DNA of 64,000 nucleotides from Parablautia sp. Marseille-Q6255 (GTDB lineage: Bacteria; Bacillota; Clostridia; Lachnospirales; Lachnospiraceae), in contig NZ_CATNVD010000005.1 of NCBI RefSeq assembly GCF_951230155.1, positions 62,001 to 126,000 on the forward strand. The letters are read 5' to 3'. The notes below the pieces were generated by a model, which worked only from the letters and a program-made list of their open reading frames with translations, did not search any database and was not told the DNA's origin. The number at the start of each line of letters is the position of its first letter. Positions within the stretch are counted from its first letter, which is position 1. Below, in pieces: positions 17,083 through 26,116 of the stretch. A program made the position numbers and the translations under genes.

Positions 17083-18204
17083 CTTTCGTATCCTGATATC
17101 ACACTGCTGCAGACGATATGCGGTGTGCTTGAGATCACAGAGCATGAGCTTTTGAGCGGGGGCGAGGATACGAGTAAGCGCACTACGCAGATACTTGCAG
17201 AAAAGTACCAGCGCATTACGCGCAATTATCGTATTTTTCAATACGTACTTTACGGACTGATCCTGCTGGGATGTGCGATCGGGAATCTGATCGCCTGTCA
17301 TACGTTAGACTGGTTTTTTATTGCACTTGCCAGTGTGATGATGGCAGCTTCCCTGACACTCCTGCCTGCGATCGCTGCGCTGTACCCGAAGCTGTGCCGT
17401 TACAAGGCAGGACTGTCGATGGGGTGCTTTACGGTGTCTTTGGAGCTTTTGCTTCTGATCTGCTGTATTTACAGTGGCGGCGACTGGTTTGCAGTGGCAG
17501 GGATATCGGTGCTGTTTGGACTTACGCTTGTGGGACTGCCGTTTCTCCTTCCGGGGCTTTTGCTGCCTGCATTTTGGGAAAAACGAAAGACATCCCTGTA
17601 TCTGTGTACAGAGACCGTGCTCCTGCTGTTGCTTTTGCTGATCTGCTGTATCTATACAGGAGGAGACTGGTTTTTTGTAGCTGCCACGAGCGTGCTGTTC
17701 GGGCTTGGATTTGTGATCTTTCCGGTGCTTCTTCACCAGCTTCCGCTCCCGGAGGGGCTCAGAGATCATAAGGCGGCGCTGTATTTTTTGTGGCAGACTG
17801 TACTGCTTTTTGCTGTTGTCGCTACCTCATACGCATGGTCAGGAAGCGACATGTTCTGGAGTATTGGACTCCCTGTGACAACTGCCTGCATTGTGCTTCC
17901 GTGGGGACTTTTGTTGGCAGTACGTTATCTTCCGGTAAATGGCTGGTTTCGCGCCGCAGCTGCGGTCGCATGGAGCGGAGGCTGGCTCTGGCTGTTTCCA
18001 CTCGTGCTGGAATATATTCTGTACGTGCAGTACGGAGGTCCCATCTATAATCCGTATACACTCTGGATGTGGACCCGATTTGACTTTTCCTGCTGGGAGG
18101 GGAATCAGGCGGCGATCAATGTCTTTGCGATCATATGGGTTGGCTGTTTTGCCTTTAGTGTGGGACTTGCGGGCGCGGGGCTGATAAAGAAAAGAAAGAA
18201 ATAA
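17083..18204 (+). pseudogene. 3' fragment of the XRE-type membrane regulator
   Basis: Continues codon 50 onward of the gene begun at 7549 (LSYPDITLLQTICGVLEITEHELLSGGE). The first ATG in frame is not near a ribosome binding site. Most of the remaining about 373 residues form a membrane domain of nine or ten hydrophobic spans in which the phrase LLLLICCIYSGGDWFAVAG (about 17450-17510) recurs almost exactly as LLLLICCIYTGGDWFFVAA (about 17630-17690), so the domain arose by internal duplication. Such HTH-plus-membrane proteins are common in Lachnospiraceae, with unknown signals. The IME separates DNA-binding and membrane parts and so probably inactivates it. The rest of the frame is undamaged. 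Confidence 0.88.
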
Positions 18205-18341
18205 GAGGGATAAAAGAACCGGGGCTGCTCTTTGGAGTAATCCTGCGTATGTGGTAGAAATTTTTAAATTTTATGTTATAATTCTCAGGGAAGGGATTTT
18301 TGTGGAAAGTCGGCTATTTGATTTTGGAGGGAGGAATACGT

Positions 18342-19454
18342 ATGGAGTATAGGACATTCAGGGACGGGATCCGTCTGTCACGGCTTGGGATGGGCGTGAT
18401 GAGGCTTCCGGTGCTGGAACAGAATAATGCGCGTATTGATGAAGAAAAAGCAATGAAGCTGATCGAGTGCTGTATGGATGCCGGTGTCAATTATTATGAT
18501 ACTGCCTATATTTATCACGGGGGGAGGTCAGAGGAATTTCTGGGAAGGGCTCTGGCAAAGTACCCGAGGGATACTTATTACGTGGCAGATAAGTATAATT
18601 TTCAGGCAGAGGCGGATTACAGGAAGCAGTTTGGAGAGCAGCTTGACCGGCTGCAGATGGACCGGATTGATTTTTATCTGCTTCACGGGATCCAGGATCA
18701 TTTCGTCGATGAGATGCTGGCAAATGGCTGTATTGCATATTTTGACGCAAAAAAGAAGGAGGGCAGGATCAGGTATCTGGGTTTTTCCTTCCATGGAAGC
18801 GCGCAGACGCTGCATCGTCTTCTGAAGCTTTATCCCTGGGATTTTGTACAGATCCAGCTCAATTATTATGACTGGTACTGCGGCGACGCAAAGGAGCTGT
18901 ATGAGATACTGCGGGAGGCGGACATTCCGGTGATGGTGATGGAGCCGGTACATGGAGGTCTGCTTGCCGCTCCGGTAAAGGAGGCGGCAGAGGCGCTTCG
19001 GGCGCTTGACGCGGATGTCTCTCTTGCCTCGTGGGCCATGCGCTGGGTAAAGAGTCTTGACCAGGTGCAGGTGGTATTAAGCGGTATGTCGGCCAGGGAG
19101 CAGATCGAGGACAATATCCATACGTTCTCCGGGGAAGCTGCGCTTACCAAAGAGGAGCAGGAGGCGATTGAACGGGCGGCGCGGGCACAGTTTGACTCTA
19201 TTTCCGTCGCATGCACAGGCTGTCGGTACTGCTGTCCGAACTGCCCGCAGGAGCTGGATATTCCGTTTTTGCTTGAACAGTATAATAAGGCAAAGATGGG
19301 AGGCGCATGGCGCATCCGTGCTCTGAAGGATATGCCGCAGGAGAAGCAGCCGGCATCCTGTATTGGATGCGGGGCCTGCACGGAGCATTGCCCGCAGGAA
19401 TTTGCAGTTTTTGAGTACATGAGAGAGCTGCAGGAAATGCTGGAGAAGCTGTAG
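18342..19454 (+). CDS. Aldo/keto reductase with two [4Fe-4S] ferredoxin clusters
   Basis: A 370-residue oxidoreductase. The aldo-keto barrel (about 1-285) has the usual residues: Asp-Tyr in YYDTAYIYHGG, Lys in VADKYNF and His in YLLHGIQDHF. The C-terminal part carries two cluster motifs, CTGCRYCCPNCPQ (about 289-301) and CIGCGACTEHCPQ (about 343-355). This class is common in anaerobes; the clusters suggest electron exchange with ferredoxin rather than simple NADPH chemistry, but substrate is unknown. GGAGGGAGG precedes the ATG at 18342; an upstream in-frame GTG at 18300 is not needed. It is a separate transcription unit after the broken regulator, with a TATAAT at about 18274. Confidence 0.9.
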   Translation: MEYRTFRDGIRLSRLGMGVMRLPVLEQNNARIDEEKAMKLIECCMDAGVNYYDTAYIYHGGRSEEFLGRALAKYPRDTYYVADKYNFQAEADYRKQFGEQLDRLQMDRIDFYLLHGIQDHFVDEMLANGCIAYFDAKKKEGRIRYLGFSFHGSAQTLHRLLKLYPWDFVQIQLNYYDWYCGDAKELYEILREADIPVMVMEPVHGGLLAAPVKEAAEALRALDADVSLASWAMRWVKSLDQVQVVLSGMSAREQIEDNIHTFSGEAALTKEEQEAIERAARAQFDSISVACTGCRYCCPNCPQELDIPFLLEQYNKAKMGGAWRIRALKDMPQEKQPASCIGCGACTEHCPQEFAVFEYMRELQEMLEKL

Positions 19455-19518
19455 GATGAGAAAAGAAATCAGCATCTCATGAACAGCAGATATAAGAAAG
19501 GAAAGGAACGAACAGAAA

Positions 19519-20373
19519 ATGAAAATAGCAGTAACGTATGACAACGGAAATGTATTTCAGCATTTTGGAAAGACAGAGTTTTTTAAGGTATATGAGGTCG
19601 AAGATAAGAAGGTGGTCTCCAGTGAGGTGATCAGCTCCAATGGCACGGGACACGGCGCTCTGGCAGGGCTTCTGGCAGAAGCGTCCGTAGACGTCCTGAT
19701 CTGCGGCGGTATCGGCGGCGGAGCGCAGGCTGCGCTTGCAGATGCAGGCGTGGAGCTGTGCGCCGGAGCAAAAGGAGATGTGGATGAGGCTGTAGAAGCA
19801 TATCTGAAGGGCGAGCTGGTATCGACCGGTGCGAACTGTGACCATCACCATGAAGAAGGACATAGCTGCGGCGATCATGGAGACGGTCATTCCTGCGGCG
19901 GGCACTGCGGAGGCTCCTGCGGTTCCAGACCGGAGCCGACGATGAGCGGACGGAATGTCGGAAAAACGTGCCGCACACATTATAGAGGGACGTTCAACGA
20001 TGGAAGCCAGTTTGACTCCTCCTATGACCGCGGTGAACCGCTGGAGTTTATCTGCGGCGTTGGCCAGATGATCCGCGGCTTTGATGCGGCAGTGGCAGAT
20101 ATGGAGGTCGGCCAGAGTGTGGATATTCATCTGACGCCGGAGGAAGCGTACGGAATGCCGGATCCAAATGCCATCTTTACCGTAGAGATCGCGCAGCTTC
20201 CGGGCGCAGAGGGGCTGGAGGCAGGACAGCAGGTGTATCTGTCAGATCAGATGGGACGGCCGTTTCCTGTAAAGGTAGTGGCAAAGGATGAAAAAACCAT
20301 TACCTTTGATGCCAACCATGAAATGGCAGGCAAAGAGCTGAATTTCCATATTGAACTGGTAGAAGTAAAATAA
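19519..20373 (+). CDS. NifX/NafY-like domain fused to SlyD-like FKBP prolyl isomerase
   Basis: A 284-residue fusion. Residues 1-105 resemble the dinitrogenase iron-molybdenum cofactor-binding (NifX/NifB C-terminal) fold: MKIAVTYDNGNVFQHFGKTE, then SVDVLICGGIGGGAQAAL. Residues 110-137 are a His/Cys-rich linker (CDHHHEEGHSCGDHGDGHSC, GGHCGGSCG), a likely metal-binding tract. Residues 150-284 are an FKBP-type isomerase of the SlyD class (FICGVGQMIRGFDAAVADME, LTPEEAYGMPDP, with an inserted-flap region). E. coli SlyD has a metal-binding tail and helps nickel enzyme maturation; here the metal tract is between domains. AGAAAGGAAAGGAACG precedes the ATG. Function as metallochaperone/foldase is inference. 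Confidence 0.85.
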   Translation: MKIAVTYDNGNVFQHFGKTEFFKVYEVEDKKVVSSEVISSNGTGHGALAGLLAEASVDVLICGGIGGGAQAALADAGVELCAGAKGDVDEAVEAYLKGELVSTGANCDHHHEEGHSCGDHGDGHSCGGHCGGSCGSRPEPTMSGRNVGKTCRTHYRGTFNDGSQFDSSYDRGEPLEFICGVGQMIRGFDAAVADMEVGQSVDIHLTPEEAYGMPDPNAIFTVEIAQLPGAEGLEAGQQVYLSDQMGRPFPVKVVAKDEKTITFDANHEMAGKELNFHIELVEVK

Positions 20374-20407
20374 GGCAGAAAAACAGCTCCCGGATTCTGG
20401 AAGGGAT

Positions 20408-21229
20408 TTACAGCAAATACTGTCTGATCGCTTCTGCACAGCCATCGTGGTCGCAGTCGGATACCACTGCATCTGCGATGGCTTTTATATTGGGCCTTGC
20501 ATTTCCCATTGCGATGGAAAATCCGGCTTTTTTTAAAATTTCAAAGTCATTTTCGGAATCACCGACCGCAATTGTCTGAGAAACCGGGATCCCCAGATGC
20601 GTGCAGAGGCGTTCCAGACCGGACGCTTTTGAAATACCTTTTGGTGAGATCTCGATCGAGGTTCCCTGCTCGTATACCATGGTCGCGTCTATGCCGGCAG
20701 CACGCAGGCTCGCTTCGGTCCTTGCACAGGAAGCCGCGTCCGTATGATAGAGATTCAGCTTGTTGATCGGAAAGGGATCTGCACAGTAAGACTGTGCGAG
20801 GCCGGGATATTTGTCGGCGACCTGTTCAAAAAAGCTTCGGAACATCTCCATATGAAAATCCTCCATATGCTCAAAATCATTTTGGTCGACAATGGAGCGC
20901 AGGGCAAGCATATGGATCATTGGCTTTTCTGCCTGAGCAAGAGCAAGGATCTTACGGACCTGCTTTGGCGGGAGCGGCTCAGAAAAAAGGGCGGTCTGCC
21001 GGGAAAGGTCGTACACGAGAGCGCCGCTTGCGCATACGAGATAGCGCAGTCCCGGGATCTGGTCCATGTATTCGGACAACTCGGCAAGACAGCGTCCGGT
21101 GCTCAGGATCACCGTCTTTCCGGCGGCCCGGGCCTGTTCTATCGCGGTCAGCGATGACGGAGCGATCTGTTTTTTGCTGTTTAACAGTGTACCGTCCATA
21201 TCAAAAGCGATCAGCTGATAAGTATTCAT
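20408..21229 (-). CDS. HAD-family Cof-type sugar-phosphate phosphatase
   Basis: A 273-residue HAD hydrolase of the Cof subfamily (type IIB cap). Motif I is AFDMDGTLLNSKKQ (Asp9 and Asp11), motif II ILSTGRC, motif III lysine in GISKASGLERL, and motif IV AVGDSENDFEILKKAG. The cap between motifs II and III varies and sets specificity, so the substrate cannot be read. AAGGAG lies seven bases before the ATG. It is convergent with the NifX-FKBP gene, with 34 bases between their stops. Confidence 0.92.
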   Translation of the reverse strand: MNTYQLIAFDMDGTLLNSKKQIAPSSLTAIEQARAAGKTVILSTGRCLAELSEYMDQIPGLRYLVCASGALVYDLSRQTALFSEPLPPKQVRKILALAQAEKPMIHMLALRSIVDQNDFEHMEDFHMEMFRSFFEQVADKYPGLAQSYCADPFPINKLNLYHTDAASCARTEASLRAAGIDATMVYEQGTSIEISPKGISKASGLERLCTHLGIPVSQTIAVGDSENDFEILKKAGFSIAMGNARPNIKAIADAVVSDCDHDGCAEAIRQYLL

Positions 21230-21367
21230 GTGAAATCTCCTTGTATGATTGTGAAAGTATGAGACCCGTATCCATCAATCGGGAACGGATGTCTGCGTGT
21301 ATTATACAGGAAAAAATATACAGCTGTAAAGATAGAAAGGCGCTGCGGGCGCCTGTGGAGGAAACGT

Positions 21368-21937
21368 ATGGATATTGAGATAGAAAGATTATCATCACAG
21401 TATAGGATCAGACGGCTGGGCGAAGAAGATGTAGACCAGATTTTTTCTTTGTGCAGCGGGAATGAGCAGTTTTACCGTTTTCATCCTCCGTTTGTCACGA
21501 AGGAGAGCATTTTAGAGGATCAGAGGGCGCTGCCGCCCGGGAAGGATCAGACGGATAAATACTATCTTGGATTTTTTGAAGGGGATGCTCTTGCCGCAGT
21601 GCTGGATCTGATCCTGGACTATCCAGAAGAACAAACCGCGTATATCGGATTTTTCATGGTAGATGCAAAGCTCCAGGGCAGAGGCTATGGCAGCGCGATG
21701 GTGGAGGAGTGCATACAGTATGTTTCGCAGCTTGGATACAGAAAGCTGCGTCTGGCTATTGACCGCGGCAACCCGCAAAGCGAAGCCTTCTGGACCAAAA
21801 ACGGATTCAAAAAGACGGGAGAAGAGAAGGCGCATGGCTGCTTGGCTTATGTGCCGATGGAGCGGCTGCTTGAAAAGGAGGCAGCTTTGGCAGATCCGGA
21901 TGAAATCTGCAAAAATTCCGTCCGCAAAAATTCTTAA
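21368..21937 (+). CDS. GNAT-family N-acetyltransferase
   Basis: A 189-residue protein with the GNAT core. The acetyl-CoA-binding motif A reads GRGYGSAMVEECIQYV (about 110-125) after IGFFMVDAKLQ, with the C-terminal part EAFWTKNGFKKTGE. GTGGAGGAAACGT gives a good ribosome binding site. It is divergent from the HAD gene. Acceptor unknown; these small acetyltransferases act on amino sugars, peptides or ribosomal protein tails. The Tyr-rich N-terminal region (ICSGNEQFYRFHPP) is not diagnostic. Confidence 0.85.
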   Translation: MDIEIERLSSQYRIRRLGEEDVDQIFSLCSGNEQFYRFHPPFVTKESILEDQRALPPGKDQTDKYYLGFFEGDALAAVLDLILDYPEEQTAYIGFFMVDAKLQGRGYGSAMVEECIQYVSQLGYRKLRLAIDRGNPQSEAFWTKNGFKKTGEEKAHGCLAYVPMERLLEKEAALADPDEICKNSVRKNS

Positions 21938-21946
21938 AAAATCTTC

Positions 21947-21975
21947 TTGACAAAGCTTTGCTGCGGTGCTAGAGT
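21947..21975 (+). promoter_or_regulatory. Sigma-A promoter of the T-box leader
   Basis: TTGACA (21947-21952), exactly 17 bases, then TAGAGT (21970-21975), just after the acetyltransferase stop. Transcription would begin near 21982. Confidence 0.75.
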
Positions 21976-21984
21976 AAAGGACAA

Positions 21985-22257
21985 ATAACAAAGACATAGC
22001 GCTGACGGGGAAAAGTAGCAGGAATATGAAGTGTCAGAGAGTTGCTGGATGGTGCGAAGCAGCCGGAGTATCCTGTAAAGATCACCTCTGAGCTTTCAGG
22101 CTGAACGAGCTGCTCTGGTAAGTCTGAACGACTGATAATCGTTATCTTATCCCATATTTTATGATATGTGAGCGAGTGGTCGGCTTTGCCGGCAATAAGA
22201 GTGGTACCGCAGAGGAACAGAACCTTTGTCTCTTGATCGAGACAGAGGTTTTTTTGT
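21985..22257 (+). promoter_or_regulatory. T-box riboswitch, likely tRNA-Ile specific
   Basis: The leader has the Stem I features AGAGAG (22036-22041) and GGTGCGA (22051-22057), a specifier loop ending ATCACCTCTGAGC (from 22081), the T-box sequence AGAGTGGTACCGC (22198-22210) that pairs with the tRNA acceptor end, and an intrinsic terminator (22222-22232 with 22239-22249 plus seven T). By alignment with known leaders (codon, then A, pyrimidines, TGAGC) the specifier codon is ATC, isoleucine. Uncharged tRNA would stabilise the antiterminator and turn on the BASS transporter. Codon assignment is inference; the T-box itself is clear. Confidence 0.9.
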
Positions 22258-22314
22258 TGCCCGGGAGACGGCGTTTCGTGTCTGGTTAACATTTTTGCAA
22301 AGGAGAGAAGAGAA

Positions 22315-23271
22315 ATGAAAGTATTAGAGAAAATCAGTGACTTTTTTGGAAAGTACATGGCGTTCATCGTTCTGGTGATCGCAGCCCTGGCCTTATTTGT
22401 ACCGTCCTCCTGTCTGTGGGTACAGACCTCCTGGGTGAATTATCTGCTCATGGTTGTGATGTTTGGCATGGGTCTGACACTGAAGCTGGAGGACTTTAAG
22501 CTGGTGTTTACCCGACCGAAGGATATTATCATCGGCTGCCTGGCACAGTTTACGGTAATGCCGCTTCTGGCATGGCTGCTGGGCACTGTATTTCAGCTTG
22601 ATCCGGCGCTTCTGGCAGGCGTGATCCTGGTGGGAACCTGTCCGGGAGGGACCTCCAGCAATGTTATCACATACCTTTCCAAGGGAGACGTGGCTCTGTC
22701 TGTCGGCATGACAAGCGTGAATACGCTTCTGGCTCCATTTTTGACGCCGGCGATCACCTATCTTTTGCTGCGAACGACAGTTACGGTAGATCCGGTGAGC
22801 ATGTTTTTGTCGATCATCAAGGTAGTGATCGTGCCGATCGCGCTTGGCTTTATTATCAATAAGCTTTTTGGAAAATTTACACAGAAGCTGGTGAGTGTTC
22901 TCCCGTCTGTTTCTGTAGTGGCGATCTGCCTGATCGTTGCGGCTGTCGTGTCCCACAATTCCGAAAAGATCATGACGACAGGCGCTATTGTATTTGTTGT
23001 CGTGATCCTGCACAATCTTCTGGGATATGCCTGCGGCTTCGGCATCGGAAGGCTGCTGCATTTAAGCGTGCCAAAGACAAAGGCAATCTCGATCGAGATC
23101 GGTATGCAGAATTCCGGACTGGCTACCTCCCTGGCAGGCACGGCATTCCCGGAGCTGGCTATGGCGACTGTCCCGGGCGCAGTCTTTTCTGTATGGCATA
23201 ATATTTCCGGTGCAGTGCTGGCAAATATCTACAGCAGATGGACGGAAAAAAAGGCTGACGCAAAGCGGTAA
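22315..23271 (+). CDS. BASS-family (bile acid:sodium symporter-like) transporter
   Basis: A 318-residue membrane protein with about nine to ten hydrophobic spans. It shows family motifs such as VVMFGMGLTLKLEDF (about 47-61), VGTCPGGTSSNVITYLSKGD (about 105-124) and the late GMQNSGLATSLA. Members move organic anions with sodium; bacterial ones include pantothenate-precursor and 2-keto acid carriers. Control by a T-box with a likely Ile codon suggests the substrate is related to branched-chain amino acids, for example a branched-chain 2-keto acid (inference). AAGGAGAGAAGAG precedes the ATG. A strong terminator follows, so it is a single-gene unit. Confidence 0.88.
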   Translation: MKVLEKISDFFGKYMAFIVLVIAALALFVPSSCLWVQTSWVNYLLMVVMFGMGLTLKLEDFKLVFTRPKDIIIGCLAQFTVMPLLAWLLGTVFQLDPALLAGVILVGTCPGGTSSNVITYLSKGDVALSVGMTSVNTLLAPFLTPAITYLLLRTTVTVDPVSMFLSIIKVVIVPIALGFIINKLFGKFTQKLVSVLPSVSVVAICLIVAAVVSHNSEKIMTTGAIVFVVVILHNLLGYACGFGIGRLLHLSVPKTKAISIEIGMQNSGLATSLAGTAFPELAMATVPGAVFSVWHNISGAVLANIYSRWTEKKADAKR

Positions 23272-23332
23272 GGTTGCGAAGATGGGACCCGCCGGTATAT
23301 CAGCAGGGTTAAATATAAGAAGGATTACGGAT

Positions 23333-23360
23333 AAAAAGAGCTGCCGCGGCAGCTCTTTTT
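23333..23360 (+). terminator. Terminator after the BASS transporter
   Basis: AAAAAGAGCTGCC pairs with GGCAGCTCTTTTT across a two-base turn (23333-23360). The A-run before and T-run after allow bidirectional use. Confidence 0.88.
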
Positions 23361-23407
23361 ATGATTTGCATAAAAAATCCCCGATAAAACAAAAAATCTC
23401 CCCTCTT

Positions 23408-23434
23408 TTGCACAAAAAAGATCTGGGCTATAAT
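23408..23434 (+). promoter_or_regulatory. Probable promoter of the sugar ABC operon
   Basis: TTGCAC (23408-23413) and a perfect TATAAT (23429-23434) with a short 15-base spacer, 78 bases before the ATPase gene. The poor spacer fits an activator-dependent promoter, possibly under the YesN regulator encoded downstream (inference). Confidence 0.5.
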
Positions 23435-23511
23435 AAAGACAGATCAGAAATGTTTGTGAAAATTGTATAAGCGGAGTATTCCCCGGCTATACAGGAAAGG
23501 GAGGAAGGCAT

Positions 23512-25023
23512 ATGAATGAAGTCATTGTCTCCATGAAGGACATCACCAAAAGCTTTCCCGGCGTAAAGGCGCTGGATCATGTACAATTTGAGCTGCGTTC
23601 CGGTGAAGTCATGGCGCTTCTGGGAGAGAACGGCGCAGGAAAATCTACGCTGATGAAGATTTTGAGCGGCGTCTATACCAGAGATGAGGGGACCGTGGAG
23701 ATCTTTGGAAAGCAATACGATAATCTGACGCCGAAGCAGGCGCAGGAGGTCGGAGTGGCGATCATCCATCAGGAGCTGAATATGTGCCGCCACCTGTCTG
23801 TAACGGAAAATATGTTTCTGGGCAGAGAGGTAAAGGGCAGAGTTTCTCTGAACAATTCGGCAATGCAAAAAGAGGCAAAACGGATCCTCGATGACCTGAA
23901 CATGGATATTGATCCGAATCAGATGGTAGGTGAGCTTCCGGTTTCCAAGCAGCAGATGGTGGAGATTGCAAAAGCGCTCTCGATCAATGCGAGGGTACTG
24001 ATCATGGATGAGCCGACCTCGGCGCTTACGGCAAAGGAGATCGAGGATCTGTTCCGGATCATCCGCAAGCTCAAAGCAGACGGCTGCGGAATCGTGTATA
24101 TTTCTCATCGTCTGGAGGAGCTGGCGCATATCGTAGATCGCGTGACGATCATGCGTGACGGTCAGTATATTACGAGCGGCAGCTTTGCAGAGATGACGAT
24201 GGATACTATTATCACAAATATGGTAGGACGTGAGATCAAGGAAAAATTTCCGAGGGTGGCATGTCCGAAGGGCAGGAAGGTCTTTGAGGTCAGAAACTTA
24301 AATGCCGGGCGCATGGTGCGCAATATCAATTTCTCTGTGTATGAGGGCGAGATCGTAGGTATTGCAGGTCTGATGGGAGCCGGAAGAACGGAGACGACGC
24401 GGGCGATCTTCGGAGTAGATCCGAAGGAAAGCGGCGAGATCTATGTGGATGGGAAGCCGGTCAGGATCACCTGTCCGATGGACGCGATCAAAAACGGCGT
24501 TGTCCTGGCGCCGGAGGACCGCAAGAAGGACGGGCTTTGCACAAAACTGAGTATCCGACAGAATCTGGCGCTGCCGAACCTGGATCTTGTGTGCAATCAA
24601 TTTGGCGTGATCAACAGCAAAAAGGAGGAGGCACTGTGTGAAAAGGCAGTAAAGGATCTCCTGATAAAAACGCCGAATGTGGAGATTGATTCGGGTAATC
24701 TTTCCGGTGGAAATCAGCAGAAGGTCGTTGTGGGCAAGTGGCTTGCGAGAAATTCCAGAGTCGTCATTTTTGATGAGCCTACGAGGGGGATTGACGTAGG
24801 GGCCAAGGTAGAGATCTATAATCTGATGAACGAGCTGAAAAAGCAGGGCATTGCCGTCCTGTTTGTATCATCAGAGATGCCGGAGGTCATGGGGATCGCA
24901 GACCGTATCCTGGTCATGTGCGACGGACGGATCACAGGAGAGGTTCTGGCGCAGGAGACGACACAGAATGAGATCCTGAAATATGCGACTGCATTTGAAA
25001 ATAAAAATATCCAGAAGAGTTGA
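23512..25023 (+). CDS. Sugar ABC transporter ATP-binding protein (RbsA/MglA class)
   Basis: A 503-residue duplicated ATPase of the CUT2 class that drives monosaccharide import. The first half has a full Walker A (GENGAGKSTLMK, about 39-50), the signature LPVSKQQMVEIAKAL, and Walker B VLIMDEPTSALT. The second half has the expected degenerate Walker A (GLMGAGRTETT) and intact LSGGNQQKVVVGKWL and VVIFDEPTRGID. GGGAGGAAGGC precedes the ATG. Permease and binding protein genes follow at 25040 and 26117. Substrate not determined; ribose, galactose or xylose type sugars are typical. Confidence 0.95.
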   Translation: MNEVIVSMKDITKSFPGVKALDHVQFELRSGEVMALLGENGAGKSTLMKILSGVYTRDEGTVEIFGKQYDNLTPKQAQEVGVAIIHQELNMCRHLSVTENMFLGREVKGRVSLNNSAMQKEAKRILDDLNMDIDPNQMVGELPVSKQQMVEIAKALSINARVLIMDEPTSALTAKEIEDLFRIIRKLKADGCGIVYISHRLEELAHIVDRVTIMRDGQYITSGSFAEMTMDTIITNMVGREIKEKFPRVACPKGRKVFEVRNLNAGRMVRNINFSVYEGEIVGIAGLMGAGRTETTRAIFGVDPKESGEIYVDGKPVRITCPMDAIKNGVVLAPEDRKKDGLCTKLSIRQNLALPNLDLVCNQFGVINSKKEEALCEKAVKDLLIKTPNVEIDSGNLSGGNQQKVVVGKWLARNSRVVIFDEPTRGIDVGAKVEIYNLMNELKKQGIAVLFVSSEMPEVMGIADRILVMCDGRITGEVLAQETTQNEILKYATAFENKNIQKS

Positions 25024-25039
25024 TGGGAGGAAAAGAGAA

Positions 25040-26059
25040 ATGAATAATAAGCAGCAAAGCCCATTGAAAAAGCTTTTAGGAATCAGGGGGATGGGAGCGG
25101 CACTTACTGCGTTTGTGGGGCTGATCATTATTTATATAGCGTTTGGCGTGATCAATCCGGCAGTATTTTCCGGGCAGAATATCCTGAACCTGCTCCGCTC
25201 CATGTCAAAATATCTGCTGATCGGTATCGCGCAGAGCTACGTGCTTATCACAGGAAATATCGACCTTTCCATCGGTTCTGTGGCTGGTATGAGCGCTATG
25301 ATCACAGCAACGCTCATGGTAGGCGGGATGCATCCGGTACCGGCAATCCTGATCACTTTGCTGTGCTGTCTGGTGATCGGCGTGATCAACGGCTATCTGG
25401 TAGGAAAGTTTAAGCTTCCGCCGTTTATTGCCACTCTGGGTACGATGTTTGTGGCAAGAGGAATTGCCTATATGGTAAACGGAAACCGCAATACAGATGC
25501 GATCGCGACGGGTGTCGGAAAAGAGACGGGAGATGCTTTCCAGAACTTCTTTTACTATGGAAAAACCTTTGGCGTTTACAATACTTTCTGGATCGCTTTG
25601 ATCGTATTTGTGATCTTCTTCTTCCTGCTCTCTAAAACAAGGACGGGACGTCATATCTATGCGATCGGTTCGAATGTAGAGGCGGCAAAGCTCTCCGGTG
25701 TCAACGTGGTAGCGACCACGATCAAGACGTATCTGGTCAGCGCAGGCTGCGCGTGTCTGGTGGGCTGGATCCTCTGTGCACAGGCCGGCATGGGAAATAT
25801 GGAAGCAGGAAATATGTATGAGATGTACGGTGTTGCCGCAGGCGTGATCGGCGGAGTATCTCCTCTTGGAGGAACTGGTATCCTGCTTGGTACCTTTGCA
25901 GGTGCGGCAGTATGGCAGACACTGGAGAATGGTCTGAATATGATCGGCGCGCAGGTTGGTATCCAGAGAGTAGTGATCGGCGTCATCGTAGTGGCAGCGG
26001 TACTGCTGGATGTGGTTGTTCGAAACGGTCAGTTCGGCAAGCGCAAAAAGAAGAACTAA
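25040..26059 (+). CDS. Sugar ABC transporter permease (RbsC class)
   Basis: A 339-residue membrane protein with about eight to ten spans and the family motifs ITGNIDLSIGSVAGMSA (about 66-82), FIATLGTMFVARGIAYM (about 117-133) and GVAAGVIGGVSPLGGTG (about 257-273). GGGAGG precedes the ATG at 25040; an in-frame upstream start would overlap the ATPase gene and is not needed. It lies 16 bases after the ATPase stop and forms the channel for the importer. Confident on family, not on substrate. Confidence 0.94.
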   Translation: MNNKQQSPLKKLLGIRGMGAALTAFVGLIIIYIAFGVINPAVFSGQNILNLLRSMSKYLLIGIAQSYVLITGNIDLSIGSVAGMSAMITATLMVGGMHPVPAILITLLCCLVIGVINGYLVGKFKLPPFIATLGTMFVARGIAYMVNGNRNTDAIATGVGKETGDAFQNFFYYGKTFGVYNTFWIALIVFVIFFFLLSKTRTGRHIYAIGSNVEAAKLSGVNVVATTIKTYLVSAGCACLVGWILCAQAGMGNMEAGNMYEMYGVAAGVIGGVSPLGGTGILLGTFAGAAVWQTLENGLNMIGAQVGIQRVVIGVIVVAAVLLDVVVRNGQFGKRKKKN

Positions 26060-26116
26060 GCCGTAGCAATTACGGATGGTTACATAAAACTATATAATTT
26101 TAAGGAGGACTTTGAA

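Noticed and set aside
17125-18204. Stand-alone 359-codon membrane protein gene
   Set aside because: The open frame extends upstream to the IME boundary and joins exactly to the HTH fragment at 7549-7695; no ribosome binding site at the internal start.
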